Assembly: GCA_017433295.1 (NCBI GenBank)
Contig: JAFRHL010000034.1
Location: 124,001-188,000, forward strand
Direction of reading: 5' to 3'
Length of the DNA: 64,000 nt
Source of the DNA: Eubacterium sp.
Lineage (GTDB): Bacteria; Bacillota; Clostridia; Lachnospirales; Lachnospiraceae
The notes under the pieces: generated by a model
The model's input: only the letters and a program-made list of their open reading frames with translations
Database searches by the model: none
What the model was told of the DNA's origin: nothing
Program-made: the position numbers and the translations under genes
In this document: one piece after another, positions 44,692-54,734 of the stretch
Position numbering within the stretch: position 1 is the first letter of the stretch
How the letters are laid out: each line of letters begins with the position of its first letter

Positions 44692-45738
44692 ATGACACAG
44701 TGGACAGATTTACGGTCACTTGATAAAAATGAATTGACAGATATCATCCTCCAGATGGGGGAGAAGAAATACAGGGCAGGGCAGATCTACGGATGGCTGC
44801 ACAAAAAGCTGGTCTCCTCGCCCGATGAGATGACGAATGTTCCCGGGAGCCTCCTCTTAGCGCTGCTTAAAGACCATCCCTTCTATGATGTAAAGGAGAT
44901 CGAGAGGCATGTTTCCGGAATTGACGGGACGATGAAGTTCCTTTTTTCCCTCCATGACGGCAATGTGATAGAGAGCGTGCTGATGCCCTACAAACATGGT
45001 AATTCAGTGTGTATTTCTTCCCAGGCCGGCTGCCGGATGGGCTGCCGCTTCTGTGCCTCGACTCTGCTGGGACTTTCCAGGAATCTTTATCCCTCGGAGA
45101 TGCTGGGGCAGATCTATGCCATCCAGAAGGCCACCGGGGAGAGGGTTTCCCATGTGGTGGTCATGGGGACCGGGGAGCCCTTCGATAACTTTGAAGCCCT
45201 GTGCCGTATGATCGACATGCTCTGCCATCCGGAGGGCCTTAATATAAGTCGTCGGAATATCACCGTGTCAACCTGCGGCATTGTGCCGAAGATCTACGAG
45301 TTTGCCGACAGGAATCCCCAGGTGACTCTGGCCATTTCTCTTCATGCCCCGGACGATGAAGTCCGCCGGGAATTGCTGCCTGTTGCCAGGAAATATCCAC
45401 TGGATGAGCTGATGAAGGCGGCAGATTATTATGTGAAGAAGACCGGACGGAGGATCACCTTTGAATACAGCCTGGTAAGAGGGAATAACGACAGTCCGGC
45501 CCAGGCAAAAAAGCTTGCCCGGCTGGTGAAGGGCATGAACTGCCATATTAACCTGATACCGGTCAATCCCATCCGGGAGCGAGACTACCGGCAGTCGGAA
45601 AGCAGGTCAGTGTCAGAGTTTAAACATTTTCTTGAACAGGAAGGAATACAGGTTACCGTGCGCAGGGAGATGGGCAGAGACATCCAGGCTGCCTGCGGAC
45701 AGCTCAGGAAAAGCTATAAAGAAAGGAGTGGGAGCTGA
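44692..45738 (+). CDS. rlmN: Dual-specificity RNA methyltransferase RlmN
   Basis: Radical SAM enzyme making m2A in 23S rRNA and tRNA. 348 residues. CRMGCRFCAST carries the cluster cysteines; VVMGTGEPFDNF, LAISLHAPDDEVRRELLPVA, INLIPVNPI and the C-terminal Cys in DIQAACGQL (needed for the methyl-Cys mechanism) are visible. Confidence 0.96.
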   Translation: MTQWTDLRSLDKNELTDIILQMGEKKYRAGQIYGWLHKKLVSSPDEMTNVPGSLLLALLKDHPFYDVKEIERHVSGIDGTMKFLFSLHDGNVIESVLMPYKHGNSVCISSQAGCRMGCRFCASTLLGLSRNLYPSEMLGQIYAIQKATGERVSHVVVMGTGEPFDNFEALCRMIDMLCHPEGLNISRRNITVSTCGIVPKIYEFADRNPQVTLAISLHAPDDEVRRELLPVARKYPLDELMKAADYYVKKTGRRITFEYSLVRGNNDSPAQAKKLARLVKGMNCHINLIPVNPIRERDYRQSESRSVSEFKHFLEQEGIQVTVRREMGRDIQAACGQLRKSYKERSGS

Positions 45739-46499
45739 TGCAGTCTTTTGGCAAAACCGATATCGGTAAAAAAAGAAATATTAATCAGGACTATGTCTTT
45801 TTTTCCGATGATAAGATCGGCTGTTTTCCCAATCTTTATATAGTGGCTGACGGCATGGGAGGACACAGGGCAGGAGATAAGGCATCTTCATATGCTGTGA
45901 CCCGGTTTGTGGAGCTTTCAAAGAAGACAGAGAGGGACATTCCTTTTCTTACCATGGGAAAGCTGATACAGCAGGTGAATGAGGAAATATTCAGGATGTC
46001 CGGGACCCAGGCCCAGTATGAAGGGATGGGGACCACCTTTGTTGCCGCCACTGTCATCGGGGATATTGTTTACATTATGAATATCGGTGACAGCCGTCTT
46101 TATTACTATAACGGAGAGAGCCTCCGTCAGATGACCATGGACCATTCCCTGGTGGAAGAACTGGTCAGAGCCGGTGAACTGAGGAGAGAGGAGAGTCGTT
46201 ATCATCCCCAGAAAAATATAATCACCAGGGCCCTGGGAGTTGCAGAGACTGCCGAACCCGATTATTTTATGACCAATATATCGGAGGGACAAAAGCTCCT
46301 GCTTTGTTCAGACGGATTATCCAATATGGTGGAGGATGATAAACTGGCCGAGATCCTTTCTTCAGAGGATGAGCCCGAGGTCCTGGTAGACAGGTGTATT
46401 GATGAAGCCCTTTTCTATGGGGGGATTGATAACATTGCCGTGGTCATTGCCCGGTTTTCATCACCTGATTTGAGGATGGGAGGTGAAGGCTGTGATTGA
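45738..46499 (+). CDS. prpC: PP2C-type Ser/Thr phosphatase PrpC/Stp
   Basis: Removes phosphate from targets of the neighbouring kinase. 253 residues. Metal-site motifs: DIGKKRNINQDYVF, VADGMGGHRAGDKAS, GMGTTFVAATV, NIGDSRLYYY, LLCSDGLSNMVEDD and GGIDNIAVVI. The start overlaps the rlmN stop; it overlaps the in-frame upstream region of the kinase gene. Confidence 0.95.
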   Translation: MQSFGKTDIGKKRNINQDYVFFSDDKIGCFPNLYIVADGMGGHRAGDKASSYAVTRFVELSKKTERDIPFLTMGKLIQQVNEEIFRMSGTQAQYEGMGTTFVAATVIGDIVYIMNIGDSRLYYYNGESLRQMTMDHSLVEELVRAGELRREESRYHPQKNIITRALGVAETAEPDYFMTNISEGQKLLLCSDGLSNMVEDDKLAEILSSEDEPEVLVDRCIDEALFYGGIDNIAVVIARFSSPDLRMGGEGCD

Positions 46500-48552
46500 T
46501 TCTGGTTTGATCCTTGATGAACGATATGAACTGTTAGAACAGATCGGTACCGGCGGAATGGCCAATGTTTACAAGGCCAAATGCGTTGGCACGGATTATT
46601 ATGTGGCTGTAAAGATACTCAAAAGTGAATATAATGAGGATGAAGCCTTCGTCCGTAAGTTTATTGCCGAAGCCAGGTCCACCGAGGGACTGGAGCATCC
46701 GAATATTGTAAAAATATATGACGCGGGAAAAGATCAGGGCCTTTATTATATTGTAATGGAGCTGGCCCGGGGCATGACCCTGAAGAATTATATCAGGCGT
46801 TACGGAAGGCTGAGCGCCCGGGAGACAGTGGATTTTTCCATACAGATTGCCAGTGCCATCCAGGCGGCCCATGATCATGGCATAGTCCATCGGGATATTA
46901 AACCCCAGAATATCCTGGTATCCGACAGCGGAAAGATCAAGGTGACAGATTTTGGTATTGCCAAGGCGGCCACCAGTGATACGGTTTCCTCCAATGCCAT
47001 GGGTTCTGTAAGATATCTCTCCCCGGAACAGGCCAGAGGAGGTTATTCCGACAGCCGCAGCGATATCTATTCCCTGGGTATTACCATCTATGAGATGGCC
47101 ACAGGCAGGGTACCTTTTGACGGGGATAATTCCGTGGCTATTGCCCTTATGCATCTGAGGGCCAGGGTTACTCCGCCCAGGGAGTATTTCCCGGATATCC
47201 CGGTAAGCCTGGAAAATATTATACTAAAGTGTGTCAGAAAGCGTCCGGAAGAAAGATATCAGAGCGCCAGAGATCTGATCAGTGATTTAAACCGGGTCTT
47301 TGAGTCCCCCGATGGAAATTATGTCTATCTGGATTCCCTGGTGGACGACAGTCCCACCAAAGCCAGAGATAAGGAAGAGATAGAAGCGATAAAAAGATCG
47401 CTCTCCCGGAATACACCCGGAGCCGATGATGAGAAACAGATCATAATAACTGAGGACAATGAGGACCATGAGGATGATGAAGAGGTCACACCGGGCTTTG
47501 AAAAAATGATCCTGGTCATAGCGATCTTCTTAGGACTGGCATTTGCCGCATTTATGATATTTGTGGTGGGAAGATCTCTGCATCTTTTCCGGTTCCCCTC
47601 AGGGAATACCACCGAGGCTTCCACGGAAGCTTCTGACAGCAAGAGTACTGCCACCACCCAGAAAGAGACGGTGCAGGTTCCTGATTTCATGGGACTTACA
47701 AAGGAACAAGCCCTGGAAAGGGCCAAAAAGCATTCCCTGAATGTAAGCTTTGTCCATGATGAAGAGGATGTTGAGTATGACGAAAAGACCTGGATCGTGA
47801 CTGCCCAGGACCACAGCCGGGGGGAGGATGTAACCCAGGGAACTGTGATCACCCTTACCCTGGGGCCTGATGACAGTCTTCTGCCCCGGAGAGTAAAAGT
47901 GCCTGCCCTGGTAAACCTCACAGAAGGTGATGCGGTAGAGAAACTTGAGAAGGCAGATCTTAAAGCTTCTGTGATCTATGATACCAGTGATACAGTCCTC
48001 CAGGGCTATGTGATCAAGCAGAATCCCGAAGACGGCACAGAGGTTGACCGTGGATTTTCTGTTACAATCATAGTCAGCAAAGGCGTCGGCAAAGTTAAAG
48101 TCCCCTCCCTTTCAGGCGTGTCGAAAGATATGGCAGAAAAACTGCTTAATGATGTAGGCTTAAAGCTTGGTAATGTAAGCAGCGATTATGACGGGTCTGT
48201 CGGTGTGGGAGATGTGATCAGCCAGGATATTCCCTCCGGAAGTCTTGTGGAGAAGGGAACTAAGGTTTCCATCACCATTAGTCTGGGCGAGGAGGAAACC
48301 TATCATTATGAGGGTGTGATATCTGTCCCGACCTCTCCGCTGGCCCAGGGGGAAAGCGGAACCGTTGAGATTGTGGTTGAGCAGAATGGAAAAGAAGAGA
48401 CGATCTTCAGCCAGGAAAATGTTACAGAGGACGCATTTCCCATGAATATCGATTATATATCAGACAGTGGCGAAGAAGCCACGGCAGTGATCTATGTGAA
48501 TGATGAGGAATACAGCAGGGCTGAAATTGAGCTCAGTGCTGTGGCGGATTGA
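46492..48552 (+). CDS. prkC: PASTA-domain Ser/Thr kinase PrkC/PknB
   Basis: Membrane kinase sensing cell wall fragments. About 686 residues: kinase domain (ILDERYELLEQIGTGGMANVYKA, AVKIL, HRDIKPQNIL, DFGIAKA), acidic linker, one membrane span (MILVIAIFLGLAFAAFMIFVVG), then three PASTA repeats (VQVPDFMGLTKEQA, VKVPALVNLTEGDA, VKVPSLSGVSKDMA) and a C-terminal beta-rich region. GTG 46492 follows GGGAGGTG at good spacing; GTG 46483 overlaps the SD. Confidence 0.95.
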   Translation: MIDSGLILDERYELLEQIGTGGMANVYKAKCVGTDYYVAVKILKSEYNEDEAFVRKFIAEARSTEGLEHPNIVKIYDAGKDQGLYYIVMELARGMTLKNYIRRYGRLSARETVDFSIQIASAIQAAHDHGIVHRDIKPQNILVSDSGKIKVTDFGIAKAATSDTVSSNAMGSVRYLSPEQARGGYSDSRSDIYSLGITIYEMATGRVPFDGDNSVAIALMHLRARVTPPREYFPDIPVSLENIILKCVRKRPEERYQSARDLISDLNRVFESPDGNYVYLDSLVDDSPTKARDKEEIEAIKRSLSRNTPGADDEKQIIITEDNEDHEDDEEVTPGFEKMILVIAIFLGLAFAAFMIFVVGRSLHLFRFPSGNTTEASTEASDSKSTATTQKETVQVPDFMGLTKEQALERAKKHSLNVSFVHDEEDVEYDEKTWIVTAQDHSRGEDVTQGTVITLTLGPDDSLLPRRVKVPALVNLTEGDAVEKLEKADLKASVIYDTSDTVLQGYVIKQNPEDGTEVDRGFSVTIIVSKGVGKVKVPSLSGVSKDMAEKLLNDVGLKLGNVSSDYDGSVGVGDVISQDIPSGSLVEKGTKVSITISLGEEETYHYEGVISVPTSPLAQGESGTVEIVVEQNGKEETIFSQENVTEDAFPMNIDYISDSGEEATAVIYVNDEEYSRAEIELSAVAD

Positions 48553-48563
48553 GGAAAAAGGCA

Positions 48564-49442
48564 ATGACAGGAAAGATCATGAAGGGGATCGGAGGATTTT
48601 ATTACGTTTACGTTGAGGGCAGCGGCCTTTATGAATGCCGGGCCAGAGGTATATTCCGTAATAAAAGACAAAAGCCCAATGTGGGAGATCTGGTGGATAT
48701 CGATCCCATCTCCCGGGAGGAGAAAACCGGTAATCTGGTGAAGATCCATCCCAGAAAGAATCAGCTGGTCCGGCCCATGGCCGCCAATGTTGACCAGGCC
48801 CTGGTGATCTTTTCTGTTCATGAACCTGAACCGAATTTTAATCTGCTGGACAGGTTCCTGATCATGATGGAAAGACAGGATATTCCTGTGGTCATCTGCT
48901 TTAATAAGATCGACCTGGCAGACGATGAGGAGCTGCAAAGACTTAAGCGTGATTACAGAGGCTGCGGCTGTCATATGGTATTTATGTCAGCAGAAGAGGG
49001 AACAGGAACCGAAGAGGTAAAAGAACTTCTGGATGGTAAAACAAGCATTCTGGCCGGACCATCAGGGGTGGGAAAATCTTCTGCCCTGAACAGAATTGCC
49101 GGGGAGAACCAGATGCTCACCGGTGAGATCAGCAAAAAGATCCGGAGGGGGCGGCATACCACCAGACATTCCGAACTGATCTGGCTGTGGGAGAACACCT
49201 TCCTGATGGATACACCCGGATTCAGTTCCCTTTATCTGGAGGCCATGGAAAAGGAAGAACTGCGGTTTTGTTTTCCTGAGTTTGCCTCCTATGAGAACCG
49301 CTGTCGTTTTAATGGCTGCTGTCATGTCCATGAGCCGGACTGCCTGGTAAAGCAGGACGTGGAGTCCGGGATCATCAGCAGACTCCGATACGATGATTAC
49401 TGCCTCTTATACGAAGAACTGGGGCAGATGAGAAAATGGTAA
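48564..49442 (+). CDS. rsgA: Ribosome small subunit GTPase RsgA
   Basis: Circularly permuted GTPase for late 30S assembly. About 292 residues: OB domain (GGFYYVYVEGSGLYECRARG), G4 FNKIDL before G1 GPSGVGKSSALN, G3 DTPGFSSL, and C-terminal zinc site (CRFNGCCHVHEPDC). ATG 48564 has GAGGAAAA; the earlier TTG 48549 overlaps the kinase stop. Usual place after prkC. Confidence 0.95.
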   Translation: MTGKIMKGIGGFYYVYVEGSGLYECRARGIFRNKRQKPNVGDLVDIDPISREEKTGNLVKIHPRKNQLVRPMAANVDQALVIFSVHEPEPNFNLLDRFLIMMERQDIPVVICFNKIDLADDEELQRLKRDYRGCGCHMVFMSAEEGTGTEEVKELLDGKTSILAGPSGVGKSSALNRIAGENQMLTGEISKKIRRGRHTTRHSELIWLWENTFLMDTPGFSSLYLEAMEKEELRFCFPEFASYENRCRFNGCCHVHEPDCLVKQDVESGIISRLRYDDYCLLYEELGQMRKW

Positions 49443-50098
49443 AAGCAATGAAAGTTCTGATTATTACCGGGGGGACCATCCACCCCGGTTTTGTAAAATC
49501 CTATATTCAGGGAAAACATTTTGACAGGATCATAGTGGCCGATTCCGGTCTGGAGAAAGTAAAAGAATCCGCTCTGGTTCCCACGGATATCATAGGAGAC
49601 TTTGACAGTCTGAAGAATAAGGAGCTTCTTTTGGAATATAAGAAAAGAGGGGTTCCGGTGCAGACCTTCCCGGTAAAAAAGGATTACACAGATACCCATC
49701 TGGCCGTACTGTTTGCGGCGCGTCTTCATCCCTCCCGCATTACCATCCTGGGAGCCACCGGCACCCGCTATGATCACAGCCTTGCCAATATAGGTCTGCT
49801 GCAGTGGCTTTGTGATCAGGGGACCGGGTGCGTGATCGCAGATGAGCATAATGAAATTGAGATGCTCCGGGGTCCCGGAGAAAAATGTTATAAAAAGGAC
49901 AGCAGGCTGCCCTTTTTTTCACTGCTGGCCTGGGGAGGACAAGCCCGGGGAATCGACCTGTCCGGGTTTGCCTATCCTCTGGAAAACGGTATCCTGACCA
50001 CAGATATAAGCCGGGGAATCAGCAATGAGATCACGGGTGAAACCGCCAGAGTGAAGCTGAAGAGCGGTTACCTTCTTATCATCCGTTCCTGCGACTGA
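49436..50098 (+). CDS. thiN: Thiamine pyrophosphokinase
   Basis: Converts thiamine to thiamine pyrophosphate with ATP. 220 residues: ITGGTIHPGFV, VADSGLEKVKESALVPTDIIGDFDSL, FPVKKDYTDTHLAVLFA, ILGATGTRYDHSLANIGLL. ThiN commonly follows rpe/rsgA in Firmicutes. ATG 49436 or 49448 possible; both overlap or adjoin the rsgA end. Confidence 0.92.
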   Translation: MVKAMKVLIITGGTIHPGFVKSYIQGKHFDRIIVADSGLEKVKESALVPTDIIGDFDSLKNKELLLEYKKRGVPVQTFPVKKDYTDTHLAVLFAARLHPSRITILGATGTRYDHSLANIGLLQWLCDQGTGCVIADEHNEIEMLRGPGEKCYKKDSRLPFFSLLAWGGQARGIDLSGFAYPLENGILTTDISRGISNEITGETARVKLKSGYLLIIRSCD

Positions 50099-50159
50099 TT
50101 CCCCGACGAAGGCTTTATTTGGAAAGAATCACTTACGGCACTGCAAACTGTATATAAAA

Positions 50160-51257
50160 CTATACATTAAACTTAAAAAGCACCACATCTCCATCCTGCA
50201 TGACATATTCTTTACCCTCTGACCGCACCAGTCCTTTTTCTCTGGCGGCAGTCATGGTTCCGCTGGCGATCAGGTCATCATAGCTTATGACATCAGCCTT
50301 AATGAAGCCCCTCTCAAAATCCGAGTGGATCTTGCCGGCTGCCTGGGGTGCCTTTGTTCCTTTTTTGATGGTCCAGGCCTTTGATTCAATGGGGCCTGCC
50401 GTCAGATAGGAGATAAGTCCCAGCAGGCTGTAGCTGGCTTTGATCAGCTTTTCAAGTCCTGATTCCTTAAGTCCCAGATCTTCCAGGAACATGGCTTTTT
50501 CGTCGTCCTCCAGTTCGGCAATTTCCTGCTCGATCTGGGCGCATACCACAAATACACGGGCTCCGCATTCACCGGCAAAATCCCGGACAGCTTTTACATA
50601 TACGTTGGAGGCACCGTCGTCTGCCAGATCATCTTCCGAAACATTGGCAGCGAATATGACGGGTTTGGCTGTAAGAAGGTTGTACTCAGACAGAAGATTT
50701 TGCTGATCTTTATCTTCTGTAACGAAGGTTGCGGCCAGCTGCCCGTTTTCCAGGTGGGCCTTGATCTCCTGTAAAAGAGACAGCTCCAGGGCAGCCCCCT
50801 TATCATTTTTGGCAGCTCTGGTCTGCTTGGCTATACGGCGTTCCAGCACTTCAATATCCGCAAAGATAAGCTCTAAATTAATGGTCTCTATATCTCTTAA
50901 AGGATCAATACTCCCGTCCACATGTATTACATTACTGTCTTCAAAGCAGCGGACCACATGGACGATGGCATCCACCTCCCGGATATTGGCCAGGAACTGG
51001 TTGCCCAGACCTTCCCCTTTGGATGCTCCCTTAACCAGACCGGCAATATCCACAAACTCTATGGCGGCCGGGACGATTTTAGCGGAATCGTACATATCAG
51101 ACAGCACCTTAAGTCTGGGATCCGGAACGGCAACGATTCCGATATTAGGGTCTATGGTACAAAAAGGATAGTTGGCTGATTCTGCTCCAGCCTTTGTAAG
51201 TGAGTTAAATAATGTGCTTTTCCCGACGTTGGGAAGGCCGACGATGCCTAACTTCAT
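50160..51257 (-). CDS. ychF: Redox-regulated ATPase YchF
   Basis: Obg-family ATPase with relaxed specificity for ATP. 365 residues from the ATG at 51257, chosen because GGAGGAAATAAA precedes it and the protein begins [15 protein letters not shown]. Also [20 protein letters not shown], the NVSEDD-type segment and the TGS domain near the end ([21 protein letters not shown]). Convergent with thiN; the 61-base gap shows no clear terminator. Confidence 0.96.
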   Translation of the reverse strand: MKLGIVGLPNVGKSTLFNSLTKAGAESANYPFCTIDPNIGIVAVPDPRLKVLSDMYDSAKIVPAAIEFVDIAGLVKGASKGEGLGNQFLANIREVDAIVHVVRCFEDSNVIHVDGSIDPLRDIETINLELIFADIEVLERRIAKQTRAAKNDKGAALELSLLQEIKAHLENGQLAATFVTEDKDQQNLLSEYNLLTAKPVIFAANVSEDDLADDGASNVYVKAVRDFAGECGARVFVVCAQIEQEIAELEDDEKAMFLEDLGLKESGLEKLIKASYSLLGLISYLTAGPIESKAWTIKKGTKAPQAAGKIHSDFERGFIKADVISYDDLIASGTMTAAREKGLVRSEGKEYVMQDGDVVLFKFNV

Positions 51258-51270
51258 TTTATTTCCTCCA

Positions 51271-52170
51271 TTAACATTTCTGTGATTTTTTCGTGATATG
51301 TCCAAAAACCATGCCCAGGGTTCCGGCAATGATAAGGCCGATACATACCACCTGGGTGGCTGCGATCCCGGTATGCCCGATCTGAAGCTGGTCGGTCCGC
51401 AATGATTCTATCATAAAGCGGCCCAGACCGTAGCCGATAAAGTAGATGCAGACCAGTTCCCCATCAAACTTTTTATGCTTCCGGTAAAAGAAAATGATGA
51501 TCAGGATCATCAGATTCCACAAGCCTTCGTATAAAAATGTGGGGTGGACCTGGATATATAAAAGACTCTGTCCATTTACCGCAACTTTTACCAGATGGTC
51601 TAAAAGACCTGCACTGCGGATCTCTGAAAGACGGCCGGCTTCTTCAAAATAACCCAGCGGGATCTGCATGGCCAAAAGCCCGTCCGTATAGCCGCCAAAG
51701 GCCTCCCGGTTGAAAAAATTACCCCATCTGCCCAGGATCTGGCCGATGAGCATGCTCATGGTCACGGTATCAAGCATTAAAAGAGCACTCTGTTTTCTTT
51801 TCCGGCAAAAAATGATCAGAGTAATGATGCCGGCGGTGATCCCACCGATGATCCCCAGGCCCCCGTGCCTTAAGTTGATGATCTCACCGGGATTTACACT
51901 GTAATAATCCCAGGAAAAGATCACGTAATAGATACGGGCTCCTATGATGGCAGGAATAACCAGCCAGAGCAGAAAGTCCAGATAAAGCTCCGGATCCTGT
52001 CCGGTACGCCGGGCTTCCTGCCGGGCCACAAACAGTCCCGCCAGAAAACCACAGGCAATCACTATCCCGTAATACATGATCTCGAAACTGCCCAGACTGA
52101 TGGAATGTCCCACGTGGGAAAAAACGATTCCCAGATTGGGAAAACGTATATCGCTATAGTTCATGTCCAT
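51271..52170 (-). CDS. lgt: Prolipoprotein diacylglyceryl transferase
   Basis: Membrane enzyme that adds diacylglycerol to lipobox cysteines. 299 residues with about seven spans. Signature GQILGRWGNFFNREAFGG, R in GARIYYV, HPTFLYEGLWN, and GLGRFMIESLRTDQL. Would process the lipoproteins at 2719 and 4352. Located just upstream of ychF on the same strand, so probably one unit. A TATAAT-like box reads on the minus strand at 52214-52209 with a weak -35. Confidence 0.95.
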   Translation of the reverse strand: MDMNYSDIRFPNLGIVFSHVGHSISLGSFEIMYYGIVIACGFLAGLFVARQEARRTGQDPELYLDFLLWLVIPAIIGARIYYVIFSWDYYSVNPGEIINLRHGGLGIIGGITAGIITLIIFCRKRKQSALLMLDTVTMSMLIGQILGRWGNFFNREAFGGYTDGLLAMQIPLGYFEEAGRLSEIRSAGLLDHLVKVAVNGQSLLYIQVHPTFLYEGLWNLMILIIIFFYRKHKKFDGELVCIYFIGYGLGRFMIESLRTDQLQIGHTGIAATQVVCIGLIIAGTLGMVFGHITKKSQKC

Positions 52171-52331
52171 TACTCCCTTTACAGACCTGATTTTTGCTCT
52201 GAATTAGTATTATAATAGAAAAGCGTTCTAAAGTACACACTTTTTTAGCTCTTTTTCTTCCGTTTTTATCAGTTCAGCCATTTCTCCAGGTGAATATCTC
52301 CAAATGCATTTTCCGAGTCTTCGGAATAAAC

Positions 52332-52360
52332 TTGCTAAAAAGAATCAAGTATGCTATAAT
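52332..52360 (+). promoter_or_regulatory. Extended -10 promoter of the polymer exporter genes
   Basis: TTGCTA (52332-52337), a 17-base spacer ending TGC, TATAAT (52355-52360). A 6-bp inverted repeat TTCCGA/TCGGAA (52311-52326) lies directly upstream and could be an operator or the end of a divergent element. Confidence 0.75.
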
Positions 52361-52394
52361 TCATTAGATTTTCAGCAGAATTACCGGAGGGATT

Positions 52395-53177
52395 ATGAAA
52401 AGATTCTGGAAAGATTTAAAAAGTCATTATAAATATTCTATACAGTCCGCAAAATCATCTTTGAAATCTGAGATAGCGGACTCCTATCTGAACTGGATCT
52501 GGTGGGTGCTGGAGCCTTTCTGCTTCATGCTCATCTACGCATTTATTTTCGGCGTAGTCTTTAATGCCAGGGAGCCCAACTTTCCCCTGTTTATTTTCCT
52601 GGGCCTGACCATCTGGGATTTCTTTAACAGGTGTATTGTCCAGAGTGTAAAGATCATGCGTAATAATAAACCCATCGTGACCAAGGTGTATCTCCCCAAG
52701 TTCATCCTGCTGATAACCAGGATGTTCCTCAACGCATACAAGATGATGTTCTCCTGGGTCGTGATCCTGATCATGATCGTCTATTTCAGAGTTCACATTA
52801 CCTGGAGGATCATATATCTTATTCCGGAGATGAGCCTGCTTTTTATATTTACTTTTGCTCTGATGACACATCTGTTGCATTATGGTGTTTTCCTTAAGGA
52901 TCTTGAAAATGTTACAAACATTGTTCTGCGCATGATGTATTTCCTGACAGGAATCTTCTTTAATATTGAAAAGCGGCTCCCGCCCCAGTATGTACCTGTT
53001 CTGATGAAATGTAATCCCATGGCCATAGTCATTACCGGAATCCGGAAGTGCGTATTGTATGGTGAAAGTCCGAATATGACATGGGTCTGTATATGGACAT
53101 TTCTGAGCATAATTATTGCCATACTTGGGTTGAGAAAGATATATCGGAATGAGAACAGTTACGTTAAGACCATATAA
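52395..53177 (+). CDS. ABC-2 polysaccharide/teichoic acid export permease (Wzm/TagG-like)
   Basis: 260 residues with six membrane spans; WWVLEPFCFMLIYAFIFG and FLGLTIWDFFNRCIVQSVKIMRNNKPIVTKVYLPK are typical of TagG/Wzm permeases. Forms the channel for export of a lipid-linked glycopolymer across the membrane with the ATPase downstream. First gene after its own promoter. Polymer not known. Confidence 0.9.
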   Translation: MKRFWKDLKSHYKYSIQSAKSSLKSEIADSYLNWIWWVLEPFCFMLIYAFIFGVVFNAREPNFPLFIFLGLTIWDFFNRCIVQSVKIMRNNKPIVTKVYLPKFILLITRMFLNAYKMMFSWVVILIMIVYFRVHITWRIIYLIPEMSLLFIFTFALMTHLLHYGVFLKDLENVTNIVLRMMYFLTGIFFNIEKRLPPQYVPVLMKCNPMAIVITGIRKCVLYGESPNMTWVCIWTFLSIIIAILGLRKIYRNENSYVKTI

Positions 53178-53252
53178 TAAGATTGATCAGGGATGGTTTA
53201 TACTTTTTTAAGGCTGGAAGAAGCCTTGCTTTAAGCAGATGGGAGATTATAT

Positions 53253-54071
53253 ATGGATGATTTAGATATCATGGATGTAAATGATGACATGGGTTTTAAA
53301 GCCGGAAGCAGTCAGTCATCAGAAGAGGATATACCATTTTCCGACAGGCCCAGTGCCATCAGTGTGAGAAATGTCTGTATTGATTACAGAAGTCTGAAGT
53401 CGGGTTCTGTCAAGGAGAGTATGTTTAAACTGAAAAAGGTTAAACAGGAGATCTTCCGGGCTGTGAATAACGTGTCCTTTGAAGTTCCCGAGGGACAGAT
53501 CCTGGGCATCACGGGTAAAAACGGCAGCGGTAAATCTACCATGCTTAGGGCCATTGCCGGAATCTTTTCTGCCGATACGGGGGAGATCGATCTGCATGGA
53601 CACAGCATTTCCCTTCTTTCCATTGGAGTCGGGTTCGATAAGGAGCTGTCAGGCAGGGAGAATATCATCCTCTCGGGTATGCTTCTGGGCTTTGATAAGG
53701 CGGAGATCATCAGAAAGATGCCGGATATCATTGACTTCGCTGATATCGGTACTTTCATTGACATGCCGGTAAGAACCTATTCCAGCGGTATGTACTCCAA
53801 GCTGGCCTTTTCCATTACGGCCATCCTGGAGACAGAGATCATGCTGATCGATGAGGTTTTAAGTGTCGGCGACCAGAAGTTCCGGAAGAAGAGTTATAAT
53901 AAGATGAAGGAGCTGATCTCCAAGAGGGACCGCACAGTGGTTATAGTATCCCACAGTATGTCCACCCTGGAAGACCTTTGCGATCAGGTTATGTGGATGC
54001 ACGACGGTGAGATTATCATGCTCGACAAGCCGGAGACAGTCCTGCCGGTATACATGGATTTTATGAAATAA
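53253..54071 (+). CDS. ABC-2 exporter ATPase (Wzt/TagH-like)
   Basis: 272 residues. Walker A GKNGSGKSTML, Q-loop-region SIGVGFDKELSGRENI, signature YSSGMYSKLAF, Walker B IMLIDEVLSVGD, and VSHSMSTLEDLCDQVMW. It begins with a roughly 30-residue acidic stretch not usual in short TagH. The C-terminal polymer-binding domain of long Wzt proteins is absent. Confidence 0.92.
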   Translation: MDDLDIMDVNDDMGFKAGSSQSSEEDIPFSDRPSAISVRNVCIDYRSLKSGSVKESMFKLKKVKQEIFRAVNNVSFEVPEGQILGITGKNGSGKSTMLRAIAGIFSADTGEIDLHGHSISLLSIGVGFDKELSGRENIILSGMLLGFDKAEIIRKMPDIIDFADIGTFIDMPVRTYSSGMYSKLAFSITAILETEIMLIDEVLSVGDQKFRKKSYNKMKELISKRDRTVVIVSHSMSTLEDLCDQVMWMHDGEIIMLDKPETVLPVYMDFMK

Positions 54072-54130
54072 TAAGAATCTTTCCCATGCCGGGATTAATG
54101 ATTACATAATATTTACGATTTTCTTAAAAA

Positions 54131-54164
54131 GTCTTTATGATTTGCTTCATAAAGACTTTTTTTT
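54131..54164 (+). terminator. Rho-independent terminator after the exporter genes
   Basis: 10-bp stem GTCTTTATGA/TCATAAAGAC (54131-54140 with 54147-54156), 6-base loop, then eight T. The preceding AAAAA could extend the stem. Confidence 0.9.
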
Positions 54165-54177
54165 GTTTAATTTCCTA

Positions 54178-54206
54178 TTGCAAATAACTCTTTCCTGCGT
54201 TAGAAT
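54178..54206 (+). promoter_or_regulatory. Sigma-A promoter of the mraZ/dcw cluster
   Basis: TTGCAA (54178-54183), a 17-base spacer, TAGAAT (54201-54206). Confidence 0.8.
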
Positions 54207-54213
54207 ATAAAAC

Positions 54214-54260
54214 AAGTGGTTTGAAGTGGTGGAAAGTGACGTTTTTTGGGTGAAAAGTGG
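54214..54260 (+). promoter_or_regulatory. MraZ operator repeats
   Basis: AAGTGG at 54214 and 54224 and AAGTGA at 54234 are exactly 10 bases apart; another AAGTGG starts at 54255. MraZ proteins bind spaced GTGG-type repeats in their own promoter, and these follow the -10 box directly, so autorepression is likely. Confidence 0.7.
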
Positions 54261-54300
54261 AGCGTCCGGCGGTTTTTGATGCGGAGAGAAGGTGAAACTT

Positions 54301-54723
54301 ATGTTTCAGGGAGAATATCAGCATGGACTGGATACAAAGGGCAGACTGATTCTTCCTGTACGCATCAGGGAAGAGCTGGGCAGCCATTTTGTGATCACCA
54401 GAGGACTGGATGGCTGTCTTTATATTTTCACGCCGGAAGCATGGAAAGATTTTTCAGACCGTCTGAACAGGCTTCCCACCTCATCGGCCAAGGCCAGAAG
54501 ACTGAAGCGGTATTTTATCGGTTCTTCTCTGGACTGTGATACGGACAAGCAGGGGCGTTTTCTGATTCCGCCGGTCCTGCGGACCTTCGCGGGGATCGAT
54601 AAAGAAGTCACTGTATTGGGTGTATCAGATAAAATTGAGATATGGAGTACGGAAAAATACGAAGCATATCAGAATGAAGATATGGATTCTATTGAAGATA
54701 TCGCCGGAGAACTTGAATTTTAG
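54301..54723 (+). CDS. mraZ: Transcription regulator MraZ
   Basis: Ring-forming AbrB-type regulator of the division and wall cluster. 140 residues: [18 protein letters not shown] and the second half [18 protein letters not shown] carry the paired DXXGR-type motifs. ATG 54301 gives the family-typical start; GTG 54292 overlaps the SD region. Confidence 0.96.
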   Translation: MFQGEYQHGLDTKGRLILPVRIREELGSHFVITRGLDGCLYIFTPEAWKDFSDRLNRLPTSSAKARRLKRYFIGSSLDCDTDKQGRFLIPPVLRTFAGIDKEVTVLGVSDKIEIWSTEKYEAYQNEDMDSIEDIAGELEF

Positions 54724-54734
54724 GGGAAATCACC

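Noticed and set aside
52311-52326. Terminator at the TTCCGA/TCGGAA repeat
   Set aside because: Six-base arms with no T tract on either strand; it is kept only as a possible operator.
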